A stretch of DNA of 64,000 nucleotides from Lachnospiraceae bacterium (GCA_910575155.1 CAJTDX010000015.1:17936-81935), one strand, 5' to 3'. Positions 42,627 to 51,736 are shown, counted from the first letter of the stretch. Notes: generated by a model not told the origin, from the sequence alone. Program-made: numbers and translations.

Positions 42627-42640
42627 GAGGAGGCGTTTTT

Positions 42641-43063
42641 ATGACTGACAGGCAAAAAGACATGATACGGCAGATGAGGGCTGAGGGCTATGGATATATA
42701 AGGATTGCGCAGGAACTTGGTATTTCAGAGAACACAGTAAAATCATTCTGCCAGAGGAAGGGACTGAGTGCAGGGAAAATAAAAGCGGCGGTGCCGTCTG
42801 CGGATGGGAGTAGGGGTATCTGCCCATGCTGCGGGGCAAAGGTAGTGCAGAATCCGGGGCGGAAAGCAAAGAAATTCTGTTCCGATAAATGCAGGAATAA
42901 GTGGTGGAACAGCCATCCGGAGCAGGTGGGGCGTAAGGCAAATTATGAATTTGTATGCGCGCACTGCAAAAAGCCGTTCATGGCCTACGGCAATGCCGGC
43001 AGAAAATACTGCTGCCATGCGTGTTATGTGGCTGACAGGTTCGGAGGTGGCGCGGATGAGTGA
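42641..43063 (+). CDS. sigma-like HTH regulator with zinc fingers
   Basis: A protein of 140 residues. Residues 1-45 hold a helix-turn-helix (MRAEGYGYIRIAQELGISEN). Then come three cysteine pairs (CPCC, FCSDKC, VCAHC...CCHAC) in two zinc-ribbon-like units. It is the kind of regulator found before serine recombinases in Lachnospiraceae elements, and it may control integration and excision. GTGAGGAGG precedes the ATG. Confidence 0.7.
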   Translation: MTDRQKDMIRQMRAEGYGYIRIAQELGISENTVKSFCQRKGLSAGKIKAAVPSADGSRGICPCCGAKVVQNPGRKAKKFCSDKCRNKWWNSHPEQVGRKANYEFVCAHCKKPFMAYGNAGRKYCCHACYVADRFGGGADE

Positions 43064-43274
43064 GGAGCAGTTCCGAAACGAGAAAATATACCATGCCACC
43101 ATGAATATAGCGAAATCCCTCATGGAGCAGGGGGCAATGACGGCAGAGGAGTACGGTCAGATTGATACAATTTTCCGGGAAAAATACCGCCCGATTTTGG
43201 TTAGTTTACAGACCGAAATGAGTGGATATAAAGCTGGTTCTATGGCATCATGTGACACTGACAAGGAGGGATGA
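43056..43274 (+). CDS. SHOCT-domain small protein
   Basis: A protein of 72 residues, starting at the ATG at 43056 and overlapping the regulator gene by eight bases. Residues 10-45 fit a SHOCT domain (IAKSLMEQGAMTAEEYGQID, then IFREKYRPILVSL), a short helical oligomerisation unit. Proteins like this precede large serine recombinases in many Firmicute elements. It may be a recombination directionality or accessory factor. Inference. Confidence 0.7.
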   Translation: MSEEQFRNEKIYHATMNIAKSLMEQGAMTAEEYGQIDTIFREKYRPILVSLQTEMSGYKAGSMASCDTDKEG

Positions 43275-43275
43275 T

Positions 43276-44787
43276 ATGCCGAGAATCAGCGTAATCGGGC
43301 AGGTTCTGCCGGAACTGAAAAAGAGGAAAAAAGTGGCGGCTTATGCGAGGGTGTCGATGGAGACGGAAATGCTCCTCCATTCCCTTTCCGCGCAGGTCAG
43401 CCATTACAACGAATTGATACAAAAAAATCCTGATTGGGAGTTTGCGGGCATATATGCAGATGAGGGCATCAGCGGAAGGGACACAAGCCACCGCGACGAC
43501 TTCAACAGGCTGATTGCGGACTGCGATGCCGGGAAGATTGACATGGTGCTGGTAAAATCCATCAGCCGCTTTGCAAGGGATACCGTGGACACCCTGACGG
43601 TGACGAGGCACCTGAAGGAGCTTGGGATTGATGTTTATTTTGAAAGGGAAAACATTCACTCCATCTCCGATGAGGGCGAGCTGCTGCTTACCCTGCTTGC
43701 GTCCTTCGCGCAGGAAGAATCGCGCAGCATTTCCGAGAATGTGAAGTGGGGCATCCGGAAACGGTTTGAAAAGGGCATCCCGAACGGGCATAAAGCGCCA
43801 TACGGATATGAATGGGACGGGGAAATGTACCGGGCCATACCGGAGCAGGGCGAGGTCATAAAGGAAATTTTTGCAAAATACCTTTCCGGCGCATCCGCCT
43901 ATGGGATTGCAAAGGAACTTTCGGAACGGGGCGTCACGGGGCAGAAAGGCGTGCCGATGGACGACTCCACCATCAAGTTCATTCTCACAAACCCTTCCTA
44001 CACGGGCTCCATGCTCCTGCAGAAGAATTTTATTTCCGAGGGGCATACGAGGAAAAGGAATAAGGGCGAACTGCCCATGTACATGGTGGAAGGGATGTTT
44101 GAGCCGCTTATCCTGCAGGCAGATTTTGAAAAGGCACAGCTTATACGGAAACAGCGGGCAGATGCCGCCGCCAATAAAAACCCCACGCTCACGGCTTTTT
44201 CCGGACTGGTGAGGTGCGGGGAATGCGGCTGCTCGGCCAGCAGGCGCACCACGAAGTATGGCAAGAAATGGAACTGCAATACCAGGGAACGCAAGGGGAA
44301 AGACGTGTGCGGTTTCCGGCCAATATATGAAACCGAACTGGAGCAGGCGGCGGCCGCCGCGCTGGGGCTTGCCGCCTTTGACGGGGATGCCGTCAGAAGG
44401 GAGGTCAGCCGGATTGTCATAAATGCAGACCGTATTGAATTCCGAATGAAAAATGGAAAGGCAAAAGAGGTCATGCGGGCATACCAAAGGGGCCGCAGCG
44501 CCTTTTCGCAGAAAATCACCTGCGGGTGCTGCGGCAGGAAACTGGAATGCGATTACTGGAAGATGGGCCCGAAAGGGCAGAAGAAAAAATATAAGGTGTG
44601 GGTGTGCCGGGGATGCTCCTTCCGCAGGCTGCTGGATGATGATTTCCGGGAAGCGGTGGCGGAAGTCCTGGGGCGGGAGGATTGCGAACCCCGTTTTGTG
44701 AAGGAGGTTGCAGGCGTGACGGCATACGAGGACAGGTTTGAATTTCACTTTACAGATGGGGAGGTGGCAGAATGGCAAAGAGAGTAA
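43276..44787 (+). CDS. large serine recombinase 1
   Basis: A protein of 503 residues. The resolvase domain (1-160) has YARVS with the catalytic Ser27, the arginines of SISRFARDTVDTL and EESRSISENVKWG. A recombinase domain follows (190-290, PYGYEW and DSTIKFILTNPSYTG). Then comes a zinc ribbon (VRCGECGCSAS with a later CGFRP), a linker and a second zinc-ribbon-like unit (CGCCGRKL...CRGC). The ATG at 43276 follows AAGGAGGG. With the next gene it forms a tandem pair probably needed together for integration. Confidence 0.9.
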   Translation: MPRISVIGQVLPELKKRKKVAAYARVSMETEMLLHSLSAQVSHYNELIQKNPDWEFAGIYADEGISGRDTSHRDDFNRLIADCDAGKIDMVLVKSISRFARDTVDTLTVTRHLKELGIDVYFERENIHSISDEGELLLTLLASFAQEESRSISENVKWGIRKRFEKGIPNGHKAPYGYEWDGEMYRAIPEQGEVIKEIFAKYLSGASAYGIAKELSERGVTGQKGVPMDDSTIKFILTNPSYTGSMLLQKNFISEGHTRKRNKGELPMYMVEGMFEPLILQADFEKAQLIRKQRADAAANKNPTLTAFSGLVRCGECGCSASRRTTKYGKKWNCNTRERKGKDVCGFRPIYETELEQAAAAALGLAAFDGDAVRREVSRIVINADRIEFRMKNGKAKEVMRAYQRGRSAFSQKITCGCCGRKLECDYWKMGPKGQKKKYKVWVCRGCSFRRLLDDDFREAVAEVLGREDCEPRFVKEVAGVTAYEDRFEFHFTDGEVAEWQRE

Positions 44788-46355
44788 CAACCATACCCGC
44801 CACGCTGAACCGGTTTGACTCCAGGCCGATTGCGGCGGCGAAAAAGCGGAAGACGGCGGGGTATGCGAGGGTATCCACGGATTCCGAGGAACAGGCGACA
44901 AGCTATGAGGCGCAGGTCGATTATTACACCCGGTACATAAACGGCCGGGAGGACTGGGAGTTTGCCGGAGTGTATACGGACGAAGGCATCTCCGCAACGA
45001 ACACAAAAAAGCGCGACGGTTTTAACCAGATGATTGAGGATGCACTGGCGGGGAAGATTGACCTCATCGTCACGAAATCGGTCAGCCGGTTCGCAAGGAA
45101 CACGGTGGATTCCCTGACCACGGTAAGGAAGCTGAAGGAGAAGGGCATCGAGGTTTATTTTGAAAAAGAGAACATCTACACGCTGGATTCCAAGGGCGAG
45201 CTGCTCATCACCATCATGAGCTCCCTTGCGCAGGAGGAATCGCGGAGCATTTCGGAGAACACCACATGGGGTAAGCGGAAGCAGTTCGCGGACGGCAAAG
45301 GCAGCCTTGCCTACAGCACTTTCCTTGGATACGAGAAAGGGGAAGACGGCAGCCTGAGAGTGAACCCGGAGCAGGCGGAAACGGTAAAGCTGATATACCA
45401 GTTGTTCCTGCAGGGATTGAGCCCATATGCCATCGGTAAGAAGCTGACGGGGCTTGGCATCAAGAGCCCCGCAGGGAAGGACACCTGGCACCAGAGTTCC
45501 GTCAAGAGCATCCTGACTAACGAAAAGTACAAAGGGGACGCGCTCCTGCAGAAGCAGTACACGGCGGACTTCCTTACGAAGAAACGGAAGAAGAACCAGG
45601 GGGAGATTCCGCAGTATTATGTGGAGGGGAACCACGAGGCGATCATCCCTCCCGAAACATGGGAGCTGGTGCAGGAGGAAATGGAGCGGCGGAAAAGTAT
45701 GGACGCAAGGTACAGCAGCGCGAGCATATTTTCCTCGAAGATTAAGTGTTCCGAGTGCGGGAACTGGTACGGCTCCAAGGTATGGCACTCGCAGGACAAA
45801 TACCGCAGGGTGATTTTCCAGTGCAACCGCAAGTTCAAAAACGATAAGAAATGCCGGACGCCGCACCTTACCGAGGATGAGATAAAGGATGCCTTCGTGA
45901 AAGCCGTCAATGCGGTCATCCCGGAAAAGGATGAGCTGATAGCGAACACCAAGGTGATGATGCGGACATTATGCGACACTACGGAGCTGGAGGTGGAGCA
46001 GAGCCGGTTTCTGACTGAGACGAAGATGGTGGCGGAAATGGTAAAAAGGATTGTGGCGGAAAACAAAGCTGAAGCCATGGACCAGGAGGAATACCAGAGA
46101 CGCCGCAATGAACTGGTCGCCCGGTATGAGGCGGCAAGGGACGGGTACGAAAAGGCATCCGGGGAGATTTCAGACAGACAGGGGAAGAGGAAAACCTATA
46201 TGCGGTTTATCGGCGGGCTGCAAAAGCTGGACGGCTTCTGCGGAAAGTTTGATGAGGAACTTTGGACGGCGCTCCTTGACTACGCCACGGTTTATGCCAG
46301 AGACGACATCCGATTCACTTTCAAGGCGGGGAACGAAGTGAAAGTTGATGGATAG
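44772..46355 (+). CDS. large serine recombinase 2
   Basis: A protein of 527 residues with the same domain order as its neighbour. YARVSTDSEEQATSYEAQ carries Ser35. Then come SVSRFARNTVDSL, EESRSISENTTWGKRKQF, a recombinase domain (LGYEKGEDGSLRVNPEQAE), a zinc ribbon (IKCSECGNWYGSK...CRTP) and a long coiled coil (about 400-480) ending in a beta part. It overlaps the first recombinase gene by 16 bases. It is the last phage gene; the attachment site should lie just beyond. Confidence 0.92.
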   Translation: MAKRVTTIPATLNRFDSRPIAAAKKRKTAGYARVSTDSEEQATSYEAQVDYYTRYINGREDWEFAGVYTDEGISATNTKKRDGFNQMIEDALAGKIDLIVTKSVSRFARNTVDSLTTVRKLKEKGIEVYFEKENIYTLDSKGELLITIMSSLAQEESRSISENTTWGKRKQFADGKGSLAYSTFLGYEKGEDGSLRVNPEQAETVKLIYQLFLQGLSPYAIGKKLTGLGIKSPAGKDTWHQSSVKSILTNEKYKGDALLQKQYTADFLTKKRKKNQGEIPQYYVEGNHEAIIPPETWELVQEEMERRKSMDARYSSASIFSSKIKCSECGNWYGSKVWHSQDKYRRVIFQCNRKFKNDKKCRTPHLTEDEIKDAFVKAVNAVIPEKDELIANTKVMMRTLCDTTELEVEQSRFLTETKMVAEMVKRIVAENKAEAMDQEEYQRRRNELVARYEAARDGYEKASGEISDRQGKRKTYMRFIGGLQKLDGFCGKFDEELWTALLDYATVYARDDIRFTFKAGNEVKVDG

Positions 46356-46406
46356 GTAAAAATGTGTAAATTTCGCTATTTAATATAGAAAGAAAATTTT
46401 TTCCCT

Positions 46407-46441
46407 GGGCCGGAATAATCAGTTTCCGGCCCGCATTTTTT
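46407..46441 (+). terminator. terminator after the recombinase pair
   Basis: GGGCCGGA (46407-46414) pairs with TCCGGCCC (46425-46432), followed by gcatttttt. It lies 51 bases after the second recombinase gene. Confidence 0.8.
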
Positions 46442-46977
46442 AGGTTTAGGGGGGTGCATTGGGGGGTGCATCGTTGAATTGTATCAATTTCGTTATACCG
46501 ATGAACATCGCAACACCGAAATTGATACAATGGAAAACCGCAGAAATGCGTGGAAATAAGCCTTTCCGCAGATTCGGCGGTTTTATTTTTTTGCTTTTTG
46601 AGCTTTTTTCTGTTGTGGGAGCTGCTTCGCCCTCCAATTTTGCACCTCCTTTTAACGATAGCGGGCAATCGTTAAAAGGTTTAAATGGGGCAGAACCTTG
46701 TACTGGTATTGCTTTATAACAAATTTCCTATAAAATATGAAAGACCTTGCAAATCAGGAAAGACAATAATTCATTTATTTGCGCCGGAGCAGTTAGGAAA
46801 AGTGGGGAAGGTAAAGAACACATTAGTTTCCTGGCTTGTATTTGAAAACGGGGTTTTCTCATTGGCGTCGGATGTACAGTTATGAAAAGTCAGCAGGAAA
46901 GCCTGTCACGGTTCTCCTGCTGACTTTTTTGTACAGCACGGCGGCTGGATGTCCAGCCCGTCCAAAAAGCCCGCGCC
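46442..46977. other. gene-poor junction at the right end of the prophage
   Basis: No convincing gene was seen in these 536 bases. Features present are a tandem GGGGTGCATTGGGGGGTGCAT-like doublet (about 46451-46470), the inverted repeat at 46478, stems AAAACCGC/GCGGTTTT (about 46533-46586, T-run after), and a perfect 12-base dyad CCTTTTAACGAT/ATCGTTAAAAGG (46648-46679). A 66-codon frame at 46685 lacks a ribosome binding site. The prophage attachment site is expected here. Confidence 0.5.
46478..46531. repeat. 15-base perfect inverted repeat
   Basis: ATTGTATCAATTTCG (46478-46492) and CGAAATTGATACAAT (46517-46531) are perfect arms around 24 bases. It lies just beyond the recombinases in a gene-poor stretch. 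It could belong to the attachment region, be an operator, or be a remnant of another element. Confidence 0.55.
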
Positions 46978-47274
46978 CTAATCGCACATGGCATCCAGCA
47001 CGGGGATGACGCTGCGTCCAAATGGGGTGAGGGAGTACAGCGTCCTGGGCGGCTTGTCCGGGATGACCTCCCGGTGCATCATCCCACATTCCTCCAGATC
47101 GTGTAGCTGCTGCGACAGTATTTTGGGTGTCGCTTTTGGGATCATACGTTGCAGTTCCATGTAGTGGAGCGGTTTTTCTATCAGATACCAGAGGATGAGA
47201 GGCTTGTATTTCCCGCCGATCAAAAACAGCGTGGCCTCCACCGGGCAGTTAAACTGGTCTTTTGAATATTCCAT
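46978..47274 (-). CDS. HxlR-family redox or electrophile-sensing repressor
   Basis: A protein of 98 residues with the HxlR winged helix (CPVEATLFLIGGKYKPLILW, MIPKATPKILSQQLHDLEEC, GRSVIPVLDAM). The conserved N-terminal Cys (FNCPVE, Cys10) is the usual sensor of quinones and related compounds. It is transcribed divergently from a nitroreductase gene, the normal target of such repressors. Operator-like elements lie between them (47306-47339). Confidence 0.88.
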   Translation of the reverse strand: MEYSKDQFNCPVEATLFLIGGKYKPLILWYLIEKPLHYMELQRMIPKATPKILSQQLHDLEECGMMHREVIPDKPPRTLYSLTPFGRSVIPVLDAMCD

Positions 47275-47305
47275 TGTCTGTATCCTCTCCTTTTTATAGC
47301 TATCC

Positions 47306-47339
47306 TTTTGGGAAGTATCTACCCAAAAAGTGCATTCTT
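47306..47339. promoter_or_regulatory. operator region of the HxlR/nitroreductase pair
   Basis: TTTTGGG (47306-47312) and CCCAAAA (47322-47328) are a perfect dyad, followed by AAGTGCATTCTT (47328-47339). A similar 12-mer, AAGTGCGTACTT, lies at 48383-48394 beside the second HxlR gene. Confidence 0.5.
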
Positions 47340-47423
47340 GCGGAATTTCTGTATCCTGCTAAAATTTAGGTCAACGGTTAATCAACACGTTTAGTATACA
47401 ATAGAAAGAGAGGATTTGCCACT

Positions 47424-47942
47424 ATGGATTTTATCGAAATTGCAAAGAAGCGTTATTCCGTCCGGAGCTATAAGGACAAAAAGGTGGAGGAGGAAAAGCT
47501 GCAAAAGATTCTGGAGGCGGCCCGTGTTGCGCCGACAGCGGCCAATCTCCAGCCCGTCCGCCTGATCGTTGTCCAGAGCAGTGAGGGGCTTGCGAAGATA
47601 GGGAAAGGGGCCAACCTTTACGGAGCGCCGCTGGCGGTCATCGTCTGCGCTGACCACGGAAAGGCGTGGGTGCGCCCGTTTGATAAAAAGCAGACCACCG
47701 ACATAGACGCATCCATACTTACAGACCACATGATGCTGCAGGCAACGGAATTAGATCTTGGCTCCGTGTGGATATGCTATTTCAAGCCGGATGTGATGCG
47801 CAGGGAGTTCGGGCTGCCGGATAATCTGGAGCCGGTCAATATCCTTGCAGTCGGGTATTCGGACGAGGAAGCGGCTGCCCCGGAGCGCCATTCGCAGACG
47901 CGCATCCCAGTGGAAGAACTGGTTTCCTACGAAACGGTATAG
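47424..47942 (+). CDS. nitroreductase family protein
   Basis: A protein of 172 residues, an FMN-dependent oxidoreductase of the short nitroreductase type (IAKKRYSVRSYKDKKVEEE, VAPTAANLQPVRLIVVQ, DASILTDHMMLQATELDLGS, NILAVGYSDEEAA). It may reduce nitro groups or quinones and so detoxify the compounds sensed by the divergent HxlR repressor. AGAGAGG precedes the ATG. Confidence 0.9.
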   Translation: MDFIEIAKKRYSVRSYKDKKVEEEKLQKILEAARVAPTAANLQPVRLIVVQSSEGLAKIGKGANLYGAPLAVIVCADHGKAWVRPFDKKQTTDIDASILTDHMMLQATELDLGSVWICYFKPDVMRREFGLPDNLEPVNILAVGYSDEEAAAPERHSQTRIPVEELVSYETV

Positions 47943-47996
47943 ACAGGGCATAATGCGGGGAGAAGGGCTGTGATATTTCAGCCCTTTTCCAAACTT

Positions 47997-48329
47997 TTAT
48001 TGCCGCTGATATTCCTGATATGTCTTTCCCCATTCACACAGCCCGCCTAAGACTGGTTTCAGGGTATTGCCTATTTCGCTTAATGAATATTCAACCCTTG
48101 GAGGGACTTCCGGGAAAACAGTTCGAAGGATGATTCCCTGTTCCTCCAGTTCCCGGAGCTGTTCGGTCAGTGTCTTGGTGGTGATGCTGCCCAGGAGCCG
48201 CTGCAGCTCATTGAAACGGATTGTGTCTTTGGAGAGATGCCATAATATTTTCAGTTTCCATTTTCCGCTAAGGATATTCAGCCCAAGTTCAACCGGGCAT
48301 TGTTCATCCACTGCCTGCACTTTTGCCAT
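47997..48329 (-). CDS. second HxlR-family repressor
   Basis: A protein of 110 residues (CPVELGLNILSGKWKLKILW, FNELQRLLGSITTKTLTEQL, VFPEVPPRVEYSLSEIG). It is a close relative in fold to the repressor at 46978, again with a Cys near residue 10. The start at 48329 is preferred to an ATG-like start eight codons upstream because it fits the family. It is divergent to an amidohydrolase gene. Confidence 0.85.
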   Translation of the reverse strand: MAKVQAVDEQCPVELGLNILSGKWKLKILWHLSKDTIRFNELQRLLGSITTKTLTEQLRELEEQGIILRTVFPEVPPRVEYSLSEIGNTLKPVLGGLCEWGKTYQEYQRQ

Positions 48330-48382
48330 TATGTATTGCCCCTTTCCACGCACGGTTTCAAAAAGGAAACCTTATTTCAAAA

Positions 48383-48394
48383 AAGTGCGTACTT
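48383..48394. promoter_or_regulatory. HxlR operator-like site
   Basis: AAGTGCGTACTT has AAGT and ACTT arms and agrees at 10 of 12 positions with the site at 47328-47339. It lies between the second HxlR gene and the amidohydrolase. Confidence 0.45.
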
Positions 48395-48454
48395 GATTTT
48401 AGCTTTCCTTAATGCTAACGTCAATATACCAAAATTGTCAAGGAGGTTCTGAAA

Positions 48455-49255
48455 ATGGTGATAGACAGCCACGAACATATCATGTTCCCCATAAAAATGC
48501 AGCTGGATAAAATGGATGCGGCGGGAGTGGATAAGACGGTATTATTCTGCACGGCACCGCACCCGGAGAAAGCAGGCACATTAAAGGAATTGGAAGAAGA
48601 AATGGCGGCTTTGAATAAGATTTTAGCAGGTTCCAGCACTAAGGAGGATAACATCAGCCGCCTGAAAAAGAATATTGCAGAAGTGGCAGAGGCAGTAAGG
48701 GCATATCCTGACCGCTTTTTAGGCTTCGGCGCTGTGCCTTTGGGAATGGAACTGGAAGAAACGGAAAAATGGATTGACACACAGATCACTTCCAATTCTC
48801 TGTATGGAATCGGAGAGTTTACACCCGGAAACGAGCGGCAGATCAGGCAGTTGGACACTGTATTTCAGGCATTGATGGATACAAGGATTTATCCGGTTTG
48901 GGTACATACTTTCCATCCGGTTACGCTGGAGGGGATAAAACTTCAGATGTCCTTATGCGAAAAATATCCCGACATTCCCGTTATCTTCGGGCATTTGGGC
49001 GGCTCAAACTGGATGGACGTGATCAAATTCGCAAAAGAACATGATAATGTGTACTTAGACCTTTCGGCTGCATTTGCTTCCATTGCTGCTAAGATAGCAT
49101 TGACCGAGCTGTCGGAGAGGTGCCTGTACAGTTCAGATGCCCCTTATGGGGAACCGTACCTATACAGGCAGCTCATTGAATTTGTCAGCCCGGACAAGAG
49201 GACAGCGGAGATGGCATTAGGGGAGAATATATCCCGGTTACTGGAATTACACTAA
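48455..49255 (+). CDS. amidohydrolase family (ACMSD/TIM-barrel) metal hydrolase
   Basis: A protein of 266 residues with the amidohydrolase metal motif DSHEHIMF (His6 and His8), a histidine in YPVWVHTFHP, FGHLGGSNW and a late Asp in LYSSDAPYGEPYL. Such enzymes hydrolyse or decarboxylate small carbonyl compounds. AAGGAGG precedes the ATG. The divergent HxlR repressor suggests induction by an electrophile or aromatic compound. Substrate unknown. Confidence 0.82.
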   Translation: MVIDSHEHIMFPIKMQLDKMDAAGVDKTVLFCTAPHPEKAGTLKELEEEMAALNKILAGSSTKEDNISRLKKNIAEVAEAVRAYPDRFLGFGAVPLGMELEETEKWIDTQITSNSLYGIGEFTPGNERQIRQLDTVFQALMDTRIYPVWVHTFHPVTLEGIKLQMSLCEKYPDIPVIFGHLGGSNWMDVIKFAKEHDNVYLDLSAAFASIAAKIALTELSERCLYSSDAPYGEPYLYRQLIEFVSPDKRTAEMALGENISRLLELH

Positions 49256-49266
49256 GGATAAAGAGG

Positions 49267-49289
49267 AAAAGGGCTCACAGGCCCTTTTT
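49267..49289 (+). terminator. terminator after the amidohydrolase gene
   Basis: AAAAGGGC pairs with GCCCTTTTT around TCACAG, with the T-run in the right arm. Confidence 0.75.
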
Positions 49290-49466
49290 CCAATTCTGGC
49301 GGTCTGCTTTTTTCCCAGGCAGGCCGGGCGGACTAATAACGGAAATTACTTGGAAAGCGGGGGAATAAGAGGTAATATGCTTACACGGCGGGTTGCGTTT
49401 CCACCATATCGGACGAATGGAGAAAAACTTTAGACAAATTTTGGAATTTTTTAAAAATGCTTTTCC

Positions 49467-49498
49467 TTTCGTTCCCGAAAAGTGGTCGTTTCGTTCCC
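49467..49498. promoter_or_regulatory. LytTR-type direct repeat (Agr-like box)
   Basis: TTTCGTTCCC occurs at 49467-49476 and again at 49489-49498, 22 bases from start to start, that is two helical turns. Paired direct repeats on one face of the helix are the classic binding site of AgrA/ComE-type LytTR regulators. It lies 72 bases before the LytTR gene at 49570, so autoregulation is likely. The other bases of 49290-49466 show no gene. Confidence 0.65.
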
Positions 49499-49569
49499 TC
49501 CGCCCGAAAAACGGAAAATTTCTGCCGATATAAGAAGTGAATGCCTATATGGATTTGAGGTGATGGATT

Positions 49570-50268
49570 TTGGATATTGCAGTTGTGGATGACGAGAAAG
49601 CGATCAGGGAGCATATATGCGGGCTGGTGGAGGAACGGCAGCCGGAGAGCCGCATAGAAGCTTATGCCACGGGCGGGGAACTGCTCGCATCGGGAAAGCG
49701 GTTTGACATCGTTTTCCTTGACATACAGATGGAGGGCATGAACGGCATAGAGGCGGCAAGGAGCCTGCGTGAAAGGCGGGAGGATACCGTGCTGGTGTTC
49801 ATTACGGGCATCAAGGATTATGTGTTTGACGCATTTGACCTTTATGCGTTCCAGTACCTGCTAAAGCCGATAGACGAGGGTAAATTTGCGGAGGTGCTGG
49901 AAAGGGCGGTGCAGGAGGCTGCAAAGAAGAAGGAGCGCCGCATGCTGTTCATCAAGTCACGGAACATTACCCTTGATCAGTCTGAAATCCTGTATATCGA
50001 GAGCAGGGCGAAGAAGGTGGAAATACACACCGTAAGGCAGACCATAGAGATCTATGCGGCGATGGATGAGCTGGAGGGGCAGCTTGGGGATGAATTTTAC
50101 CGCTGCCACCGGGCATACATCGTGAACATGGACTGTATCACGGAATATGACAGCGAGAGCATAACCCTTACGAACGGCGACAGGGTATATCTGACGAAAA
50201 AGAAGTATGGGGAGTTTGTGAAAGCCTATATGTGGCACCTGCAGAACGGGGGTGTGTCCAGTGTTTAA
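49570..50268 (+). CDS. LytTR-family response regulator
   Basis: A protein of 232 residues. The receiver domain (1-120) has DDE (7-9), the phosphorylated Asp51 in FLDIQMEGMNG and KP in LLKPIDEG. The LytTR DNA-binding domain (130-225) has LYIESRAKKVEIHT and FYRCHRAYIVNM. The start is TTG at 49570 after GAGGTGAT; the nearby ATG at 49563 is out of frame. It forms an operon with the kinase that it overlaps by eight bases. It probably binds the repeats at 49467. Confidence 0.9.
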   Translation: MDIAVVDDEKAIREHICGLVEERQPESRIEAYATGGELLASGKRFDIVFLDIQMEGMNGIEAARSLRERREDTVLVFITGIKDYVFDAFDLYAFQYLLKPIDEGKFAEVLERAVQEAAKKKERRMLFIKSRNITLDQSEILYIESRAKKVEIHTVRQTIEIYAAMDELEGQLGDEFYRCHRAYIVNMDCITEYDSESITLTNGDRVYLTKKKYGEFVKAYMWHLQNGGVSSV

Positions 50269-51736
50269 GATGGCGGATATATTATATGCGGCCCTGACGG
50301 TATTCCAGGGGTACTGCCTGCAGTATTTTTTGGGGAGCTTTCTGGAAACAAGGATGAGGGGCAGATGGAACGGGCTGTATGTGGCGGGCTTATATGTGGC
50401 CTTGCGGACAGCCGTGGTGTGGTGTTCCCCGCCGGGATATGAGGACTACAGGGTGGCGGCAGGGACGCTGGCATTGTCGCTCTGTATCCTGTCAGCCCTT
50501 GCGGCGTGCTTCTACAAAGCGTTTCGCCCCGTCACGGTTTTCCTTGTGTTTTCGTTCCAGGCGTTACTGGACATCAGCAGGTATGCGGCGGTCATACTGC
50601 TGAATGCGGTTGACGGGCGGGTGCTTGACATCATTAACTGGTGCGCGGGGAAAGGGATGCTCCCATCGGAAAAATCATTCGGCATGGCGGTAAAGATTGG
50701 CGTGGCCGGGACGCAGCTCAACCAGTATGCCGGCATCGCCCTGTTGCTGTACTTTTCACTGAGAAAGATTGTGCGGGATTTCCGGGAAAAGGATTATTTT
50801 ATCAGCAGAACGGAGCTGCTGTTCATCCTTGCCTCGTCAGCGGTGGGCATGATGATCTGTATGCTCCTGCGCATCATCATGATCACGCTGGAGGACGGCG
50901 TACCTAAAATGCTGTACGACAGATATCCAATCCTCGTCATCGTGATTCCCGCAATCCTGCTCCTGTCGCTGCTCTCCATCCTGTATGGGGTGAAGCTGTT
51001 CCAGGACATGATCTGCTGGAACAGGGAAAAGAGCGGCAGGATCGTCCTCGAAAACCAGATAAGCAGCCTGCAGGAACACATGGAAGAGATGGAGCGCATC
51101 TATTCCGGCATACGGGGCATGAAGCATGACATGAAGAACACCCTTGCCGTCATCCAGCGCCTTTCTACAGGGGAAGGGGGCGGGGAGCTGCAGGAGTACC
51201 TGTCGGAACTGAACAGGGGGCTTGAAAAGCTGGAAGTGCGGTTCAGGACGGGGAACACGGTGGTGGATACCCTGCTCAACATGAAATACCATGAGGCGGT
51301 GCGGGGTATGCCTGATTTAAAGATGGATGCGGATAAACTGCTGCTCCCGCAGGGGGTTCAGATACATGGCTATGACATAGGCGTAATCCTGGGGAATGCG
51401 GTGGACAATGCGATTGAAGCTTGCCGGAAGCTGAAAGCGAAAGAGCCGGAGGCGGATGCCTTTATCCGCATAAGCTCCCTGCAGAAAGGGAACCTGCTCA
51501 TCCTGAAAGTGGAGAACAGCTTTGACGGGCGGCTGGTGCTTAAGGCGAAGGAGGAGTTCCCAGTAACGGATAAGGCGGACAGGAAATCCCACGGGATAGG
51601 GCTTGTCAACATCAAAAGCACGGCGGAGAAGTACCAGGGAGCAGTGGATTTTAAGGTAAATGGCAGGGTGTTCATCCTGTCGGTGATGATGAAAAATGAA
51701 GGGAGAAATGAAGATGGATTTTGGAGTGACAGGTAA
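50261..51736 (+). CDS. GHKL sensor histidine kinase (AgrC-like)
   Basis: A protein of 491 residues. About six hydrophobic segments (residues 1-240, for example GLYVAGLYVALRTAVVW, LLFILASSAVGMMICMLLRI, LVIVIPAILLLSLLSI) form the sensor. A dimer helix carries GMKHDMKNTLAV (His289), and the GHKL ATPase shows ILGNAVDNAIEAC and KSHGIGLVNIKSTAEKY. The start may be GTG 50252, GTG 50261 or ATG 50270. The pair resembles Agr systems, but no AgrD or AgrB gene lies nearby, so the signal is unknown. Confidence 0.88.
   Translation: MFKMADILYAALTVFQGYCLQYFLGSFLETRMRGRWNGLYVAGLYVALRTAVVWCSPPGYEDYRVAAGTLALSLCILSALAACFYKAFRPVTVFLVFSFQALLDISRYAAVILLNAVDGRVLDIINWCAGKGMLPSEKSFGMAVKIGVAGTQLNQYAGIALLLYFSLRKIVRDFREKDYFISRTELLFILASSAVGMMICMLLRIIMITLEDGVPKMLYDRYPILVIVIPAILLLSLLSILYGVKLFQDMICWNREKSGRIVLENQISSLQEHMEEMERIYSGIRGMKHDMKNTLAVIQRLSTGEGGGELQEYLSELNRGLEKLEVRFRTGNTVVDTLLNMKYHEAVRGMPDLKMDADKLLLPQGVQIHGYDIGVILGNAVDNAIEACRKLKAKEPEADAFIRISSLQKGNLLILKVENSFDGRLVLKAKEEFPVTDKADRKSHGIGLVNIKSTAEKYQGAVDFKVNGRVFILSVMMKNEGRNEDGFWSDR

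Noticed and set aside
46685..46885. A 66-codon frame between the prophage end and the first HxlR gene
   Set aside because: No binding site, weak composition, and it begins inside a hairpin-rich junction.
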